Shown here: positions 19,077 to 28,699 of the stretch, in pieces
Numbering within the stretch: the stretch's first letter is position 1
How the letters are laid out: each line of letters opens with the position of its first letter
Assembly (NCBI RefSeq): GCF_017696275.1
Contig: NZ_JAAORF010000003.1
Coordinates: forward strand, 62,001 to 126,000
Length of the DNA: 64,000 nt
Origin: Prochlorococcus marinus XMU1405
Lineage (GTDB): Bacteria > Cyanobacteriota > Cyanobacteriia > PCC-6307 > Cyanobiaceae
Direction of reading: 5' to 3'
The notes under the pieces: model-generated
What the model was told of the DNA's origin: nothing
Seen by the model: the letters and a program-made list of their open reading frames with translations, nothing else
Databases searched by the model: none
Position numbers and translations under genes: made by a program

Positions 19077-19655
19077 ATGAGTATAAAAGCAATCGAATGT
19101 CCTGATGGAGTGTGCCACAGTCATCATGGTGGTCATGCTGTTCCAAGGCAAGCTATGCAAAAAAATCTAGAAAAGCATGGAAAAGACTGGTGCGAGAAAT
19201 TAGCAGAGAGAATTTATGAAATGTCAGTTGATACTTATTCACAGACAGTCATGCCCAGCCTCCACTCCGCAGGTTGGCAAAGAAGACATTTAGATTGGGA
19301 ATTTAAGCTGGCAGAAAATGATTCTGAACCTGATGAAGCTCTTGTTGAAGGAATTATTAATGCCACAGAAAGCTTTCTAAGGAGCAGCGAGGTTCATCGA
19401 TTATTTATTCAAGAATTAGTTCAGGGGACATTCGAGGAAGCAAATGATAAAAAAATAATTTCTAAAGCAATAAAATCTATCATTGAAGAAGAAATTGTTA
19501 GTTCACTAAGAGAAAAGAAAGAAACTCTTTTAAAGAAAATATCCGCAAAATTAATATCAGAAGAAAAAGTTAGCGAGGAACTTGCAATAAATTCAGCTAA
19601 AGAGGGTTTTGAGGAAGTTGAAAGACTACTTGCAAATCACAGCGAGGCAGTCTAA
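19077..19655 (+). CDS. conserved cyanobacterial hypothetical protein
   Basis: A 192-residue protein with a striking N-terminus, CPDGVCHSHHGGHAVPRQAM, rich in Cys and His and so a possible metal site. A mostly helical acidic body follows. I believe it is conserved among picocyanobacteria but know no function. It is divergent from pntA1. It is not a membrane protein and has no signal peptide. Confidence 0.7.
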   Translation: MSIKAIECPDGVCHSHHGGHAVPRQAMQKNLEKHGKDWCEKLAERIYEMSVDTYSQTVMPSLHSAGWQRRHLDWEFKLAENDSEPDEALVEGIINATESFLRSSEVHRLFIQELVQGTFEEANDKKIISKAIKSIIEEEIVSSLREKKETLLKKISAKLISEEKVSEELAINSAKEGFEEVERLLANHSEAV

Positions 19656-19809
19656 CTCTATTTCTTTATATTTTCTTTATAATTCACCCAAAAATTAGCT
19701 CAAATATAAATTAAAGATTAAATTATTGTTTGGAAGTACAAAGTTGTAACTTATTAGACAATACATAGGTTATCTGATGTGTTTATCTATATACAATTTA
19801 AATCTTTCA

Positions 19810-20034
19810 ATGGACAATTTCATTAGAAAAAGGATCGACATAGCGACCTGTTGGGCAACCAATAGAATTTCTGCAATGGACACTTTAGAAAGGTATGAAG
19901 ACAGTTATGCAATAGCTGAAGAATTTAGAGAGTGGATATTACATATTGGAGAAAAGAACGAAAATTTAAAAGATTCTGTTTTAAACTTCCCAAAGGAATT
20001 AAAAAAGTTATTAGACCAAAAAGTCAACGATTGA
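19810..20034 (+). CDS. small hypothetical protein
   Basis: From ATG 19810 the product is 74 residues, MDNFIRKRIDIATCWATNRI onward, helical and acidic at the end. An earlier ATG at 19777 would add 11 hydrophobic residues but is less convincing. A TACATAGGTTAT stretch at about 19763-19774 resembles a -10 region. No family recognised. Confidence 0.5.
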   Translation: MDNFIRKRIDIATCWATNRISAMDTLERYEDSYAIAEEFREWILHIGEKNENLKDSVLNFPKELKKLLDQKVND

Positions 20035-20113
20035 GTAATAAATCTATCGAGTGAAATCCGCCCTACATTATTTGGGTTAGTTTATTATCATTAGTAGTGA
20101 AATTAGCAAATAA

Positions 20114-21490
20114 ATGGAAAATAAAGAGAAGATTTCAAACATAGAAAATGTAGTAATTATAGGTTCGGGACCTGCAGGTTACACCGCTGCAATATATGCC
20201 GCACGAGCAAATCTCCAACCATTACTTGTAACAGGATTTAATTCTGGTGGAATTCCTGGTGGGCAATTAATGACTACAACATTTGTTGAAAATTATCCAG
20301 GTTTCCCAGATGGAGTACTGGGTCCTGAATTGATGGATCTAATGAAGGCTCAAGCAGAAAGATGGGGCACTAATTTATATGAAAGTGATGTAGTCTCAAT
20401 TAATACCGATTCACATCCCTTTGAATTAAAAACTTTAGAAGGAACTATAAAATCTAACTCAATTATTATTGCAACTGGAGCAAGTGCAAATAGATTAGGC
20501 GTAATTAATGAAGATAAATTTTGGAGTAAAGGAATAAGTGCTTGTGCAATATGTGATGGAGCCACCCCACAATTTAGAGATGAAGAATTAGCTGTTATTG
20601 GAGGGGGGGACTCTGCATGTGAAGAAGCAGCTTATCTCACAAAGTATGGAAGCAAAGTGCATTTGATTGTTCGATCAGAAAAATTGAGGGCTAGCGCAGC
20701 AATGGTTGATAGAGTAAAAGCTAATCCAAAGATAGAAATTCATTGGAACACAAAAGTTGATAAAGCGGATGGTACTGAATGGCTAGAGAGAATAGAAACT
20801 ATTCACTCTCAAGAAGGTAAAGGGGAAATAAATATAAAAGGTCTTTTTTACGCGATAGGGCACACACCTAATACGAAATTCTTGGGAAACAAAATTGATT
20901 TAGATAATAAAGGCTATATTGCTTGCAAATCAGGAAGGCCAGAAACATCTATTGAAGGCATCTTCGCTGCAGGTGATGTTGTTGATTCTGAGTGGAGACA
21001 AGGAGTTACCGCTGCAGGAACTGGATGCATGGCAGCATTAGCTACTGAAAGATGGCTCGCCGAAAAAAACTTAGCAAAAACTATAGTCAGAGAAACACCA
21101 GAACCAGAAAAAAAGCTTAATTCATCAGATTTTAATGAAGAAGAAGTTAATGAAGACACTTTCGATTCAAATTCCGAATGGCAAAAAGGCAGTTATGCAT
21201 TAAGGAAACTTTATCACGAGAGTAAAAAACCTATCTTAGTAATTTTTAGTTCCCCTAGCTGCGGTCCATGTCATGTTTTGAAACCTCAGTTAAAAAGGGT
21301 AATTAAAGAACTTGATGGTGCAGTTCTTGGTGTTGAAATAGATATTGATAAAGATCAAGATATTGCAATACAAGCTGGTATTAATGGCACGCCAACAGTT
21401 CAACTTTTTAAAGAAAAATTATTAAAAAAACAATGGCAAGGTGTTAAACAAAGAAGTGAGTTTAAAGAAGCGATAAAAAATATTATCTAA
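20114..21490 (+). CDS. NADPH-thioredoxin reductase C (reductase fused to thioredoxin)
   Basis: A 458-residue fusion. Residues about 10-325 are the flavoprotein reductase: FAD motif GSGPAGYTAAIYAARA, redox pair CAIC, NADPH motif GGGDSACEEA and the AAGDVVDSEWRQGVTA FAD site. An acidic linker of about 35 residues leads to a thioredoxin domain with CGPC (SSPSCGPCHVL). NTRC passes electrons from NADPH to 2-Cys peroxiredoxins and photosynthetic enzymes, which is important in the dark. Confidence 0.95.
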   Translation: MENKEKISNIENVVIIGSGPAGYTAAIYAARANLQPLLVTGFNSGGIPGGQLMTTTFVENYPGFPDGVLGPELMDLMKAQAERWGTNLYESDVVSINTDSHPFELKTLEGTIKSNSIIIATGASANRLGVINEDKFWSKGISACAICDGATPQFRDEELAVIGGGDSACEEAAYLTKYGSKVHLIVRSEKLRASAAMVDRVKANPKIEIHWNTKVDKADGTEWLERIETIHSQEGKGEINIKGLFYAIGHTPNTKFLGNKIDLDNKGYIACKSGRPETSIEGIFAAGDVVDSEWRQGVTAAGTGCMAALATERWLAEKNLAKTIVRETPEPEKKLNSSDFNEEEVNEDTFDSNSEWQKGSYALRKLYHESKKPILVIFSSPSCGPCHVLKPQLKRVIKELDGAVLGVEIDIDKDQDIAIQAGINGTPTVQLFKEKLLKKQWQGVKQRSEFKEAIKNII

Positions 21491-21499
21491 AGTATTTTT

Positions 21500-21766
21500 T
21501 TATTTATTATTTCTCTTGGGATTATTTTTATTAGTAGTAGGTCTAGCACCGCCTGCATTCCTCTCTCTATAAGTTATTCTCCCTCTAGAAAGATCATAAG
21601 GACTTATCTCAACTAACACTTTGTCTCCAGCTAATAATTTAATTCTAAATTTAGTCAATTTACCTGCAGCTCTACATAAACATTGATGCCCTTCAGGTTG
21701 TTCTAAGGTAACCAAATAAAATCCATTCCCCTGCTCTTTTTCTATTACACCTGAAGTTTCAATCAT
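21500..21766 (-). CDS. infA: translation initiation factor IF-1-like protein
   Basis: An 88-residue S1/OB-fold protein starting MIETSGVIEKEQGNGFYLV, with FRIKLLAGDKVLVEISPYDL and RGRITYR typical of IF-1. The N-terminus is slightly divergent and the last 18 residues are an Asn/Lys/Arg-rich tail. Cyanobacteria can carry a second, canonical infA in the ribosomal protein cluster, so this may be a paralogue. It converges on the NTRC gene with a 9-base gap. Confidence 0.85.
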   Translation of the reverse strand: MIETSGVIEKEQGNGFYLVTLEQPEGHQCLCRAAGKLTKFRIKLLAGDKVLVEISPYDLSRGRITYRERNAGGARPTTNKNNPKRNNK

Positions 21767-21858
21767 TAATTAATCTTTTACTAAGTACATATTATCAGAA
21801 AAAGATTGGCCAAAATTGATTTAAAAAAAATTACATACGTAAAAATATGCAATTCAAT

Positions 21859-22071
21859 TCAAATTGAAAATCTAATTTCATTAATTATTTGAAGTTGTCC
21901 ATAGTAAAAATTTGCTTTCGCAATTTTTTCAGAATCTTCTAATTGATCAAAAAAAACAAACCCAAGGCTTTCCCATAATGAAGATCCGCAAACATTATTC
22001 AATTGATTTTTTGCTTCTTTTGCAAAATTATCTAGTTTTCGCTCAAGGTTTTTAGACTTAGAAACAGACAT
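21859..22071 (-). CDS. small hypothetical protein
   Basis: A 70-residue soluble protein with a basic N-terminal half, starting MSVSKSKNLERKLDNFAKEA. It has single Cys and Trp residues in CGSSLWESLGF. No family recognised. Its start is preceded by an 8-base inverted repeat at 22088-22109 that overlaps the likely promoter. Confidence 0.5.
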   Translation of the reverse strand: MSVSKSKNLERKLDNFAKEAKNQLNNVCGSSLWESLGFVFFDQLEDSEKIAKANFYYGQLQIINEIRFSI

Positions 22072-22087
22072 AGGTCAATAATATTCA

Positions 22088-22109
22088 ATATAGTACAAAT
22101 ATACTATAT
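22088..22109. promoter_or_regulatory. operator-like inverted repeat
   Basis: ATATAGTA-6-TACTATAT is a perfect 8-base inverted repeat, 17 bases upstream of the 70-residue gene. It may be a regulator site overlapping an A+T-rich -10 region, or only a symmetric promoter element. Confidence 0.3.
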
Positions 22110-22127
22110 GATTCTAAAATTGCAATA

Positions 22128-23090
22128 TTAAAAAGGTAATCTCTTTTTTTCTTCAATATTAAGATCTGCTTCCATTTCCCTTAATCTTTTAAGTATTTGT
22201 TGATAGTACTCTTTTATATAACTCTCTAGTGAGGTCATATCCTCTTTTTTAAGTTCCAATATTTCGTAAGTTTTGCTCATGTCAGCATCTAATGATTCAC
22301 CACTACTAGTTACTTCAGCAAAAGCCAATCGCTCAGCAACATTAAGAGAATCTTGGAAAAAGGAAACTACTTTTTGAGTGACACTAATAAGGAAAGGGGA
22401 AACTCTAAAAATTTTCGCCTTTTTTTCACTAAATTTTTCACATAAAGATATAACTTCATTTGAATCCCATGCTTTGGGACCTACTAATGGCAATGATGTT
22501 CTGTGAGTTTTTGGATTATTTACTGCTGCTACAACAACTTTCGCCATATCTTGAGTATTCATGTAAGCAATTTTAGTTGGAGTCCCACTCATCCACACTG
22601 CTTGACTATCCAAGATTGGTATTGCAAATTGACCAATAACTCCTTGCATAAAAGCTGCACATTTGAAGATTGTATAGTCTAAATTAGATTTCTCAAGAAG
22701 TTTTTCAGTGCAAAATTTAATGTCCATTAAAGGAACATTTCTAAACTTTTCTGTTAGGAGGATAGAAAGGAATATTACCCTTTTTACGTTTAAAGATTCG
22801 CAAGCATTGAATAAGTTAAGTTTTCCATCCCAATCAATTTCATAAATACTTTTAGGATCATCTGCCCTACTAGTCGCTGCATCAATAACTACTTCAATAT
22901 CTTGCAATGCATATTCGATATCAGAAGAATTTAATAAATTACCTTTTGTTAGCTCACAACCCCATTCTTGTAGAAAGGAAGCTTTTCTTGGATTTCTTAC
23001 AAAGCATCTTACTTCGTGTCCCTCTTCTATAGCTTGCTTTGCTATTTGTCTACCAAGTGTCCCTGTTGCTCCTACTAAAAGAATCTTCAT
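22128..23090 (-). CDS. ycf39: Ycf39/HCF244-like PSII assembly protein
   Basis: A 320-residue atypical short-chain dehydrogenase. The dinucleotide motif GATGTLGRQIAKQAIEEGHEV is at residues 7-27, followed by RNPRKASFLQEWG, DAATSRADDP and KFCTEKLLEKSNLDYT. The classical catalytic YxxxK is absent, as in this family. Ycf39 works with high-light-inducible proteins to deliver chlorophyll to new D1 during PSII assembly. It lies 57 bases downstream of petM on the same strand. Confidence 0.92.
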   Translation of the reverse strand: MKILLVGATGTLGRQIAKQAIEEGHEVRCFVRNPRKASFLQEWGCELTKGNLLNSSDIEYALQDIEVVIDAATSRADDPKSIYEIDWDGKLNLFNACESLNVKRVIFLSILLTEKFRNVPLMDIKFCTEKLLEKSNLDYTIFKCAAFMQGVIGQFAIPILDSQAVWMSGTPTKIAYMNTQDMAKVVVAAVNNPKTHRTSLPLVGPKAWDSNEVISLCEKFSEKKAKIFRVSPFLISVTQKVVSFFQDSLNVAERLAFAEVTSSGESLDADMSKTYEILELKKEDMTSLESYIKEYYQQILKRLREMEADLNIEEKKRLPF

Positions 23091-23147
23091 ACTTAAGATT
23101 TACTTAACTTTAAGACCATAACTCAAATTGTGATGTATCTGTGAGAA

Positions 23148-23246
23148 TCAGTCTCCCTGAAACTTTAATAACAAAGCACCACCAACTAATCCTATTGGTA
23201 TCAGTATCCAAAAAACTGCTGCAATACTAAAAATTTCTTTAGCCAT
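23148..23246 (-). CDS. petM: cytochrome b6f complex subunit PetM
   Basis: A 32-residue reading frame, [20 protein letters not shown] onward, ending KFQGD before TGA. It is one hydrophobic helix with the PetM sequence pattern, so it spans the thylakoid membrane as subunit VII of cytochrome b6f. The start is the ATG at 23246-23244. It is upstream of ycf39 on the same strand, so the two are probably co-transcribed. Confidence 0.95.
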
Positions 23247-23339
23247 AGTAAAATTGAATCATTACTATAATTTACATTCAAAATACATTTATTTGTTAAA
23301 AATGTAGATAATTCAAATATCTTGAAAATTTTCTAACAT

Positions 23340-24281
23340 ATGAATAATAATTTTAAAAAAAATATAAACATTCCTAATTACTGGAATTGGAATGGTTTTA
23401 AAATTTGTTGGAGTGTTACAGGCGAAGAAAATGAGATTCCAATTATCTTTCTCCATGGATTTGGAGCAAGTCGAAAACATTGGAGAAACAATTTAGAGTA
23501 TTTTGCGAAAAAGAATTTTGCCTCTTATTCTTTGGATTTAATAGGATTTGGGGATTCAGATCAACCTGGGATTAGACAAATTGGAAAACTAAATAATGAG
23601 ATTTGGTGTGATCAAGTGAAAGACTTTATTGCACAGGTAATAAGACCAAAGAATTCTGGGAAAGTAATTCTTATTGGCAATTCCCTTGGATCACTAGTTG
23701 CTCTAACATGTGCTGTTTCATTAGAGGATCAGATTGCAACAGTTATTGCATCGCCTTTGCCAGATCAAATTCAAGAAAATAAAAAGTCCATAACAAAAAA
23801 ATCGTCATTTAAGGAATTTCAATATAGATGCATAACAATATTTTTTTTGTTTTTCCCCTTGGAGATTATTTTATTTTTAATAACTAAATTAGGGGTTATA
23901 AAACTGGGACTAAATTCTGCCTATTTCAAAAAAGATAATATTGATCGCGAACTATTAGATTTGGTGACAAAACCAGTTTTAAGAAGAACTTCGGCCAGAT
24001 CATTAAGAGCGATGTGTATTGGAATGTCTTCAAGAGATGAAAAATTTCAAGCTTCTTACCTTTTGAGAAAACTTAGTTCCTCCAAAAAAGTTCCTTTTTT
24101 ATTAATTTGGGGAGAAAAAGATAATTTCATACCTTTGTTTGTTGGCAAAAAGATTGCAAATTTCCATAGATGGGTAAAATTAAAAATAGTATCCAATTCA
24201 GGGCATTGTATCCATGATGAAGATCCTTCAGTATTCAATAGAATCTCTTATGAATGGATTAGAGATTTAAAAACCTTTTAA
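23340..24281 (+). CDS. alpha/beta hydrolase
   Basis: A 313-residue hydrolase. HGFGASRKHWR forms the oxyanion region and GNSLGSLVAL carries the nucleophile Ser. Asp in GEKDNFIPL and His in NSGHCIHDEDP complete the triad. A hydrophobic cap at about residues 165-185 suggests membrane association or a lipid-like substrate. It resembles plant and cyanobacterial chlorophyll- or lipid-related hydrolases, but the specificity is not readable. Only 3 bases separate it from ilvH. Confidence 0.85.
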   Translation: MNNNFKKNINIPNYWNWNGFKICWSVTGEENEIPIIFLHGFGASRKHWRNNLEYFAKKNFASYSLDLIGFGDSDQPGIRQIGKLNNEIWCDQVKDFIAQVIRPKNSGKVILIGNSLGSLVALTCAVSLEDQIATVIASPLPDQIQENKKSITKKSSFKEFQYRCITIFFLFFPLEIILFLITKLGVIKLGLNSAYFKKDNIDRELLDLVTKPVLRRTSARSLRAMCIGMSSRDEKFQASYLLRKLSSSKKVPFLLIWGEKDNFIPLFVGKKIANFHRWVKLKIVSNSGHCIHDEDPSVFNRISYEWIRDLKTF

Positions 24282-24284
24282 AAT

Positions 24285-24809
24285 ATGAAACATACATTAT
24301 CAGTTCTTGTAGAAGATGAATCTGGAGCTTTAAGTAGAATCTCAGGTCTATTTGCAAGAAGAGGATTCAATATAGATAGCCTTGCAGTAGGACCTGCAGA
24401 ATCTAAAGGGATTTCAAGGTTAACAATGGTAGTAGAAGGTGATGATGAAACTCTTCAACAAATGACTAAGCAACTTAATAAGTTATTTAATGTTCTTGGA
24501 GTTGTAGATTTTACTAATCTCGCAGCTGTTGAGAGGGAATTAATGTTACTAAAAGTTTCATCGAAAGAAGATACCAGAAGTAATATCCTTGATATAGTAC
24601 AGATTTTCCGTGCAAAAGTTGTTGATGTTTCAGATATGGCCTTAACTCTCGAGGTGGTTGGAGATCCTGGGAAGTTAGTTGCTTTAGAAAAATTACTCGA
24701 GCCATACGGCATCCTTGAAATTGCGAGGACTGGCAAGGTAGCTCTTAAACGTTCTTCAGGAGTTAATACAGAAATGTTGAAAATAAATAAATATTCTCTA
24801 GAAATTTAA
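24285..24809 (+). CDS. ilvH: acetolactate synthase small (regulatory) subunit
   Basis: A 174-residue ACT-domain protein: [35 protein letters not shown], then a second half with [14 protein letters not shown] and GDPGKL. It binds the catalytic IlvB/IlvG subunit and gives valine feedback control of branched-chain amino acid synthesis. It overlaps the convergent cyclophilin gene by 4 bases. Confidence 0.96.
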   Translation: MKHTLSVLVEDESGALSRISGLFARRGFNIDSLAVGPAESKGISRLTMVVEGDDETLQQMTKQLNKLFNVLGVVDFTNLAAVERELMLLKVSSKEDTRSNILDIVQIFRAKVVDVSDMALTLEVVGDPGKLVALEKLLEPYGILEIARTGKVALKRSSGVNTEMLKINKYSLEI

Positions 24810-25462
24810 TTAGTTATATCTACTGCCTTAATGTAGTCTTCTTTATTGATTTTTTTTAGTACATCTAATCCTTTAATAATCTTTCCAAAAATTGAATATC
24901 TTCCATCTAGTTCTGGGATCTTACTAGTTACAAAAAAAAATTCAGTAGATGAAGACTTATTCTTACCGCTCTTAACCATAGCAATTGAACCACTTTCAAA
25001 AGTATTAACTAACTTTTCTATTTTATTAGGATTTTTTATTTGATAATTATACCTTGGTTTAATTTCTTCTTTAAATTTTATTTCTAAAGGTATTGATGGA
25101 TTTGTCTTATTAAGGTTTTGTTTTCGTTCAATATAAAGTTTATTTTCTGGATTAACACCACCATGTATAAAACTTATTTGGGGATAATTTATTATTTTAT
25201 AAAATTTTTGATTTACGTAAATATTATTGTCTATGTTTTCCAGAAAGTTTGATACTGTTACTGGGTTATCTTTACCAAATAATTTAACCTCAAAATCACC
25301 TTTTGAAGTTTTAAAATTGACTACTTTATTACTATGGATACAAGTAAATTTAAGTTTTTGGCAATAATAATTTGGTTCAATCTTATTCTTAAAACTACAA
25401 GCTTGAACCAAAAACAAAACATTTATAAAAGATAGTGTTCTTAAAAAGTATTTCTTTTTTAT
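24806..25462 (-). CDS. cyclophilin-type peptidyl-prolyl isomerase, probable lipoprotein
   Basis: A TTG at 25417 gives 203 residues, but the frame stays open upstream and encodes [19 protein letters not shown] followed by QAC, a lipoprotein signal with Cys in the lipobox. The only sensible start is ATA 25462-25460, which overlaps the ycf4 stop as ATAA. The cyclophilin fold is clear ([29 protein letters not shown]). The catalytic Arg of the usual FHRVI is Lys (FYKII) and the usual Gln is His, so isomerase activity may be weak. Confidence 0.75.
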   Translation of the reverse strand: MKKKYFLRTLSFINVLFLVQACSFKNKIEPNYYCQKLKFTCIHSNKVVNFKTSKGDFEVKLFGKDNPVTVSNFLENIDNNIYVNQKFYKIINYPQISFIHGGVNPENKLYIERKQNLNKTNPSIPLEIKFKEEIKPRYNYQIKNPNKIEKLVNTFESGSIAMVKSGKNKSSSTEFFFVTSKIPELDGRYSIFGKIIKGLDVLKKINKEDYIKAVDITN

Positions 25463-26016
25463 TTTAAGCCCTCCAAATTAACGCCCAAAAATTTAGCCAG
25501 ACGAGCCCCTTCTTCTTCAACTTGAAGCAGTGGTTTTAGTTCACCTGCTCCACTTAATGGAAGAGGTTTTTTTCTACCTTTCAATATTAAAGCAATTCTT
25601 CTTCTAGGATTAAATCCCTCACTTATATCTAACTTAACCGATTTAATTTCATCGAAATTTAATTTAACTTCAATATCTTTAAATAATCCTTTTCTTTTTA
25701 TTTCTACAGATTTTGATGATTTATCAAAATAATTACTTCCTGAACCAAAATTAATATAAACCAGATACCATAAATAAAAATTTAACAAATTGGCTATTAT
25801 TCCATACGCTCCCATTATTATTCCTTGAGGGATGAACAATAAAGTGGAAGGATTACCCAGAGGCAATAAATCCCTTCCTGTGTAACTAGATATAGAGGCT
25901 AGAAGAAAACCAATCCCACCAATAGTTAGCATTCCGCCAATTATATAATTAGAAATTTTCCTTGAACCACCAATTTTTTGTTCGATTTTATCGAAAGACG
26001 TGAGGTTTGAATTCAT
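25459..26016 (-). CDS. ycf4: photosystem I assembly protein Ycf4
   Basis: A 185-residue protein with two hydrophobic spans (about residues 24-44 and 65-88) after a hydrophilic N-terminus. A soluble domain containing FDKSSKSVEIKRKGLFKDIE and NPRRRIALILKGRK follows, as in Ycf4. It assists PSI assembly in the thylakoid membrane. It is divergent from psbD with 182 bases between starts. Confidence 0.93.
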   Translation of the reverse strand: MNSNLTSFDKIEQKIGGSRKISNYIIGGMLTIGGIGFLLASISSYTGRDLLPLGNPSTLLFIPQGIIMGAYGIIANLLNFYLWYLVYINFGSGSNYFDKSSKSVEIKRKGLFKDIEVKLNFDEIKSVKLDISEGFNPRRRIALILKGRKKPLPLSGAGELKPLLQVEEEGARLAKFLGVNLEGLK

Positions 26017-26198
26017 TTTTATCTTTTTTTAGAGCCTAATTCAGATAATTTAACAAACTAAGGGAGTATTCTTACCTAATTTTTAATAAAAAAGTCAGGA
26101 AAGCTTTACAAGGCATTTCAGATATACAAATATTTCCCCACATTACTCTCAATCTTTGTTACAGTCACTGCGTATCCCGAAGCTAAAAACGATTTCTC

Positions 26199-27275
26199 AT
26201 GACGATCGCAGTTGGTAGCGCCCCACAAAGAGGATGGTTTGATGTCCTCGATGATTGGTTGAAGCGTGACCGCTTTGTATTTATTGGTTGGTCCGGACTA
26301 CTTTTACTTCCTTGTGCATATCTTGCTATAGGTGGTTGGTTTGTCGGAACAACATTTGTTACCTCTTGGTACACACATGGAGTTGCAAGCTCATACCTTG
26401 AAGGTTGTAACTTTTTAACAGCAGCTGTAAGTACCCCTGGTGATGCCATGGGACACAGTCTTCTATTTTTATGGGGTCCTGAAGCCCAAGGTAGTTTTGT
26501 AAGATGGCTACAACTTGGTGGTCTTTGGAACTTCGTTGCATTACATGGAGTATTTGGCCTAATTGGTTTTATGCTTCGTCAGTTTGAAATTGCTGGCCTT
26601 GTTGGAATTAGACCGTACAATGCATTAGCTTTCTCAGCAGTAATTGCAGTATTTACAAGTATTTTCCTCATTTATCCTTTAGGACAGCATAGTTGGTTCT
26701 TCGCACCTTCATTTGGTGTTGCAGCAATCTTCCGTTATATCCTATTTATTCAAGGTTTTCACAATATTACCTTAAATCCATTCCACATGATGGGAGTAGC
26801 TGGAATTCTTGGTGGTGCTCTACTTTGCGCTATTCATGGAGCTACAGTACAAAATACTTTGTATGAAGATACAAGTATTTATACAGATGGTAAGGTTCAA
26901 AGTTCAACATTTAGAGCTTTTGATCCAACTCAAGAAGAAGAAACTTATTCAATGATTACAGCGAATAGATTCTGGAGTCAAATCTTCGGTATTGCTTTCT
27001 CAAACAAGCGTTTCTTGCACTTTTTGATGCTGTTTGTACCTGTTATGGGTATGTGGACATCTTCAATTGGTATTGTCGGCTTAGCACTAAACTTAAGAGC
27101 TTATGATTTCGTAAGCCAAGAGATCCGTGCAGCAGAGGATCCAGAATTTGAAACTTTCTATACAAAAAATATACTTTTGAACGAAGGTATGCGAGCATGG
27201 ATGTCTTCTGTGGATCAACCACACGAAAACTTTGTATTCCCTGAGGAGGTTCTTCCACGTGGAAACGCCCTTTAA
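26199..27275 (+). CDS. psbD: photosystem II D2 protein
   Basis: A 358-residue reaction-centre protein with five membrane spans: [20 protein letters not shown] at the start, [15 protein letters not shown], then [20 protein letters not shown] holding the chlorophyll-ligand His region, and [16 protein letters not shown] at the end. The 182-base upstream gap is the likely light-regulated promoter region. Its 3' end overlaps psbC by 17 bases. Confidence 0.99.
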   Translation: MTIAVGSAPQRGWFDVLDDWLKRDRFVFIGWSGLLLLPCAYLAIGGWFVGTTFVTSWYTHGVASSYLEGCNFLTAAVSTPGDAMGHSLLFLWGPEAQGSFVRWLQLGGLWNFVALHGVFGLIGFMLRQFEIAGLVGIRPYNALAFSAVIAVFTSIFLIYPLGQHSWFFAPSFGVAAIFRYILFIQGFHNITLNPFHMMGVAGILGGALLCAIHGATVQNTLYEDTSIYTDGKVQSSTFRAFDPTQEEETYSMITANRFWSQIFGIAFSNKRFLHFLMLFVPVMGMWTSSIGIVGLALNLRAYDFVSQEIRAAEDPEFETFYTKNILLNEGMRAWMSSVDQPHENFVFPEEVLPRGNAL

Positions 27276-28641
27276 TAACTTATTAAGAGCTCCAAACCAA
27301 AGTATTGAGGAAACTGGCTATGCCTGGTATGTAGGTAACGCTAGATTAATCAATTTATCTGGACGTTTATTAGGAGCTCACATTGCTCACTCTGGACTAA
27401 TAGTCTTTTGGGCGGGAGCAATGATGCTCTTTGAGGTTAATCATTTTACTTTTGATAAACCGATGTGGGAGCAAGGTCTAATCTGTATGCCACACGTAGC
27501 AATGTTTGGTTATGGAATAGGTCCTGGTGGTGAAGTTACAGACATCATGCCTTTCTTCCAAGCGGGCGTGGTTCATTTAATAGCTTCTGCTGTTCTTGGT
27601 TTTGGTGGTATTTACCATTCATTAGCAGGTCCAGAAAAACTTGAAGAAGATTTTCCGTTTTTCTCTACTGATTGGAGAGATAAAAATCAAATGACCAATA
27701 TTCTTGGATATCATTTGATCGTTCTAGGTGTAGGTGCATTAGCATGGTCAGTAAACTGGTGTTTTATTGGTGGTGCATATGACACATGGGCACCTGGTGG
27801 TGGAGAAGTCAGACTTGTTAATCCAACACTAGACCCAAGAGTTATTCTTGGTTATCTATTTAGATCTCCATGGGGAGGAGCTGGTTCAATAATCGGTGTC
27901 AACTCTATTGAAGATATTGTTGGTGGACACGTTTATGTGGGTATTACTGCAATTATTGGAGGAATATTCCATATCTTTACCAAACCTTTTGGATGGGCAA
28001 GAAGAGCATTCATCTGGAATGGTGAAGGATTACTAAGTTATGCACTTGGTGGAATCTGTGTAGCAAGTTTTATTGCTTCAACATTCATCTGGTTCAACAA
28101 CACCGCTTACCCTTCAGAATTTTATGGCCCAACAAATGCTGAAGCTTCACAGGCTCAAAGCTTTACTTTCCTTGTGAGAGATCAAAGAATTGGTGCTAAC
28201 GTAGGTTCAACAATGGGACCAACAGGTCTAGGTAAGTATCTCATGAGATCTCCTACAGGTGAAATTATATTTGGTGGTGAAACAATGAGATTTTGGGATT
28301 TCAGAGGCCCATGGCTAGAGCCCTTAAGAGGACCTAACGGATTAAGCCTTGAGAAAATCCAAAACGATATTCAGCCTTGGCAGGTAAGAAGAGCTGCTGA
28401 ATATATGACTCATGCTCCTAACGCTTCTATCAACTCTGTTGGTGGAATTATTACAGAGCCTAATGCTGTTAACTTCGTCAACCTAAGACAATGGTTAGCT
28501 GCAGCTCAATTCTTCCTAGGATGGTTTACATTCATCGGTCACCTTTGGCATGCAGGACGTGCTAGAGCAGCCGCTGCTGGTTTCGAAAAAGGAATCGACA
28601 GAAAGAGTGAACCAGCTCTAGAAATGCCTGATTTAGATTAA
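27259..28641 (+). CDS. psbC: photosystem II CP43 antenna protein
   Basis: The start is GTG 27259 ([14 protein letters not shown]), preceded by GAGGAGGT at 27243-27250 inside psbD. An ATG at 27232 in frame is not needed. The 460-residue product has six spans, many chlorophyll-ligand His residues and the large lumenal loop with [20 protein letters not shown], which carries the Glu and Arg near the Mn cluster. The psbDC overlap is universal in cyanobacteria and plastids. A terminator follows. Confidence 0.98.
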   Translation: METPFNNLLRAPNQSIEETGYAWYVGNARLINLSGRLLGAHIAHSGLIVFWAGAMMLFEVNHFTFDKPMWEQGLICMPHVAMFGYGIGPGGEVTDIMPFFQAGVVHLIASAVLGFGGIYHSLAGPEKLEEDFPFFSTDWRDKNQMTNILGYHLIVLGVGALAWSVNWCFIGGAYDTWAPGGGEVRLVNPTLDPRVILGYLFRSPWGGAGSIIGVNSIEDIVGGHVYVGITAIIGGIFHIFTKPFGWARRAFIWNGEGLLSYALGGICVASFIASTFIWFNNTAYPSEFYGPTNAEASQAQSFTFLVRDQRIGANVGSTMGPTGLGKYLMRSPTGEIIFGGETMRFWDFRGPWLEPLRGPNGLSLEKIQNDIQPWQVRRAAEYMTHAPNASINSVGGIITEPNAVNFVNLRQWLAAAQFFLGWFTFIGHLWHAGRARAAAAGFEKGIDRKSEPALEMPDLD

Positions 28642-28659
28642 ATTCTTTTTCAAAAAAAA

Positions 28660-28688
28660 AGCCCTATCTAAAGATAGGGTTTTTTTTT
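28660..28688 (+). terminator. rho-independent terminator of psbDC
   Basis: CCCTATC-TAAA-GATAGGG stem-loop (28662-28679 with flanks) followed by nine T, 19 bases after the psbC stop. Confidence 0.9.
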
Positions 28689-28699
28689 GCTAAATTTTC

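Noticed and set aside
26183-26541. Antisense reading frames over psbD
   Set aside because: They lie wholly opposite psbD, whose protein identity is certain, and resemble nothing. They are by-products of the psbD codon pattern.
27232-27258. ATG start for psbC at 27232
   Set aside because: GTG 27259 with a perfect upstream ribosome site is the known cyanobacterial arrangement and gives the conserved N-terminus.
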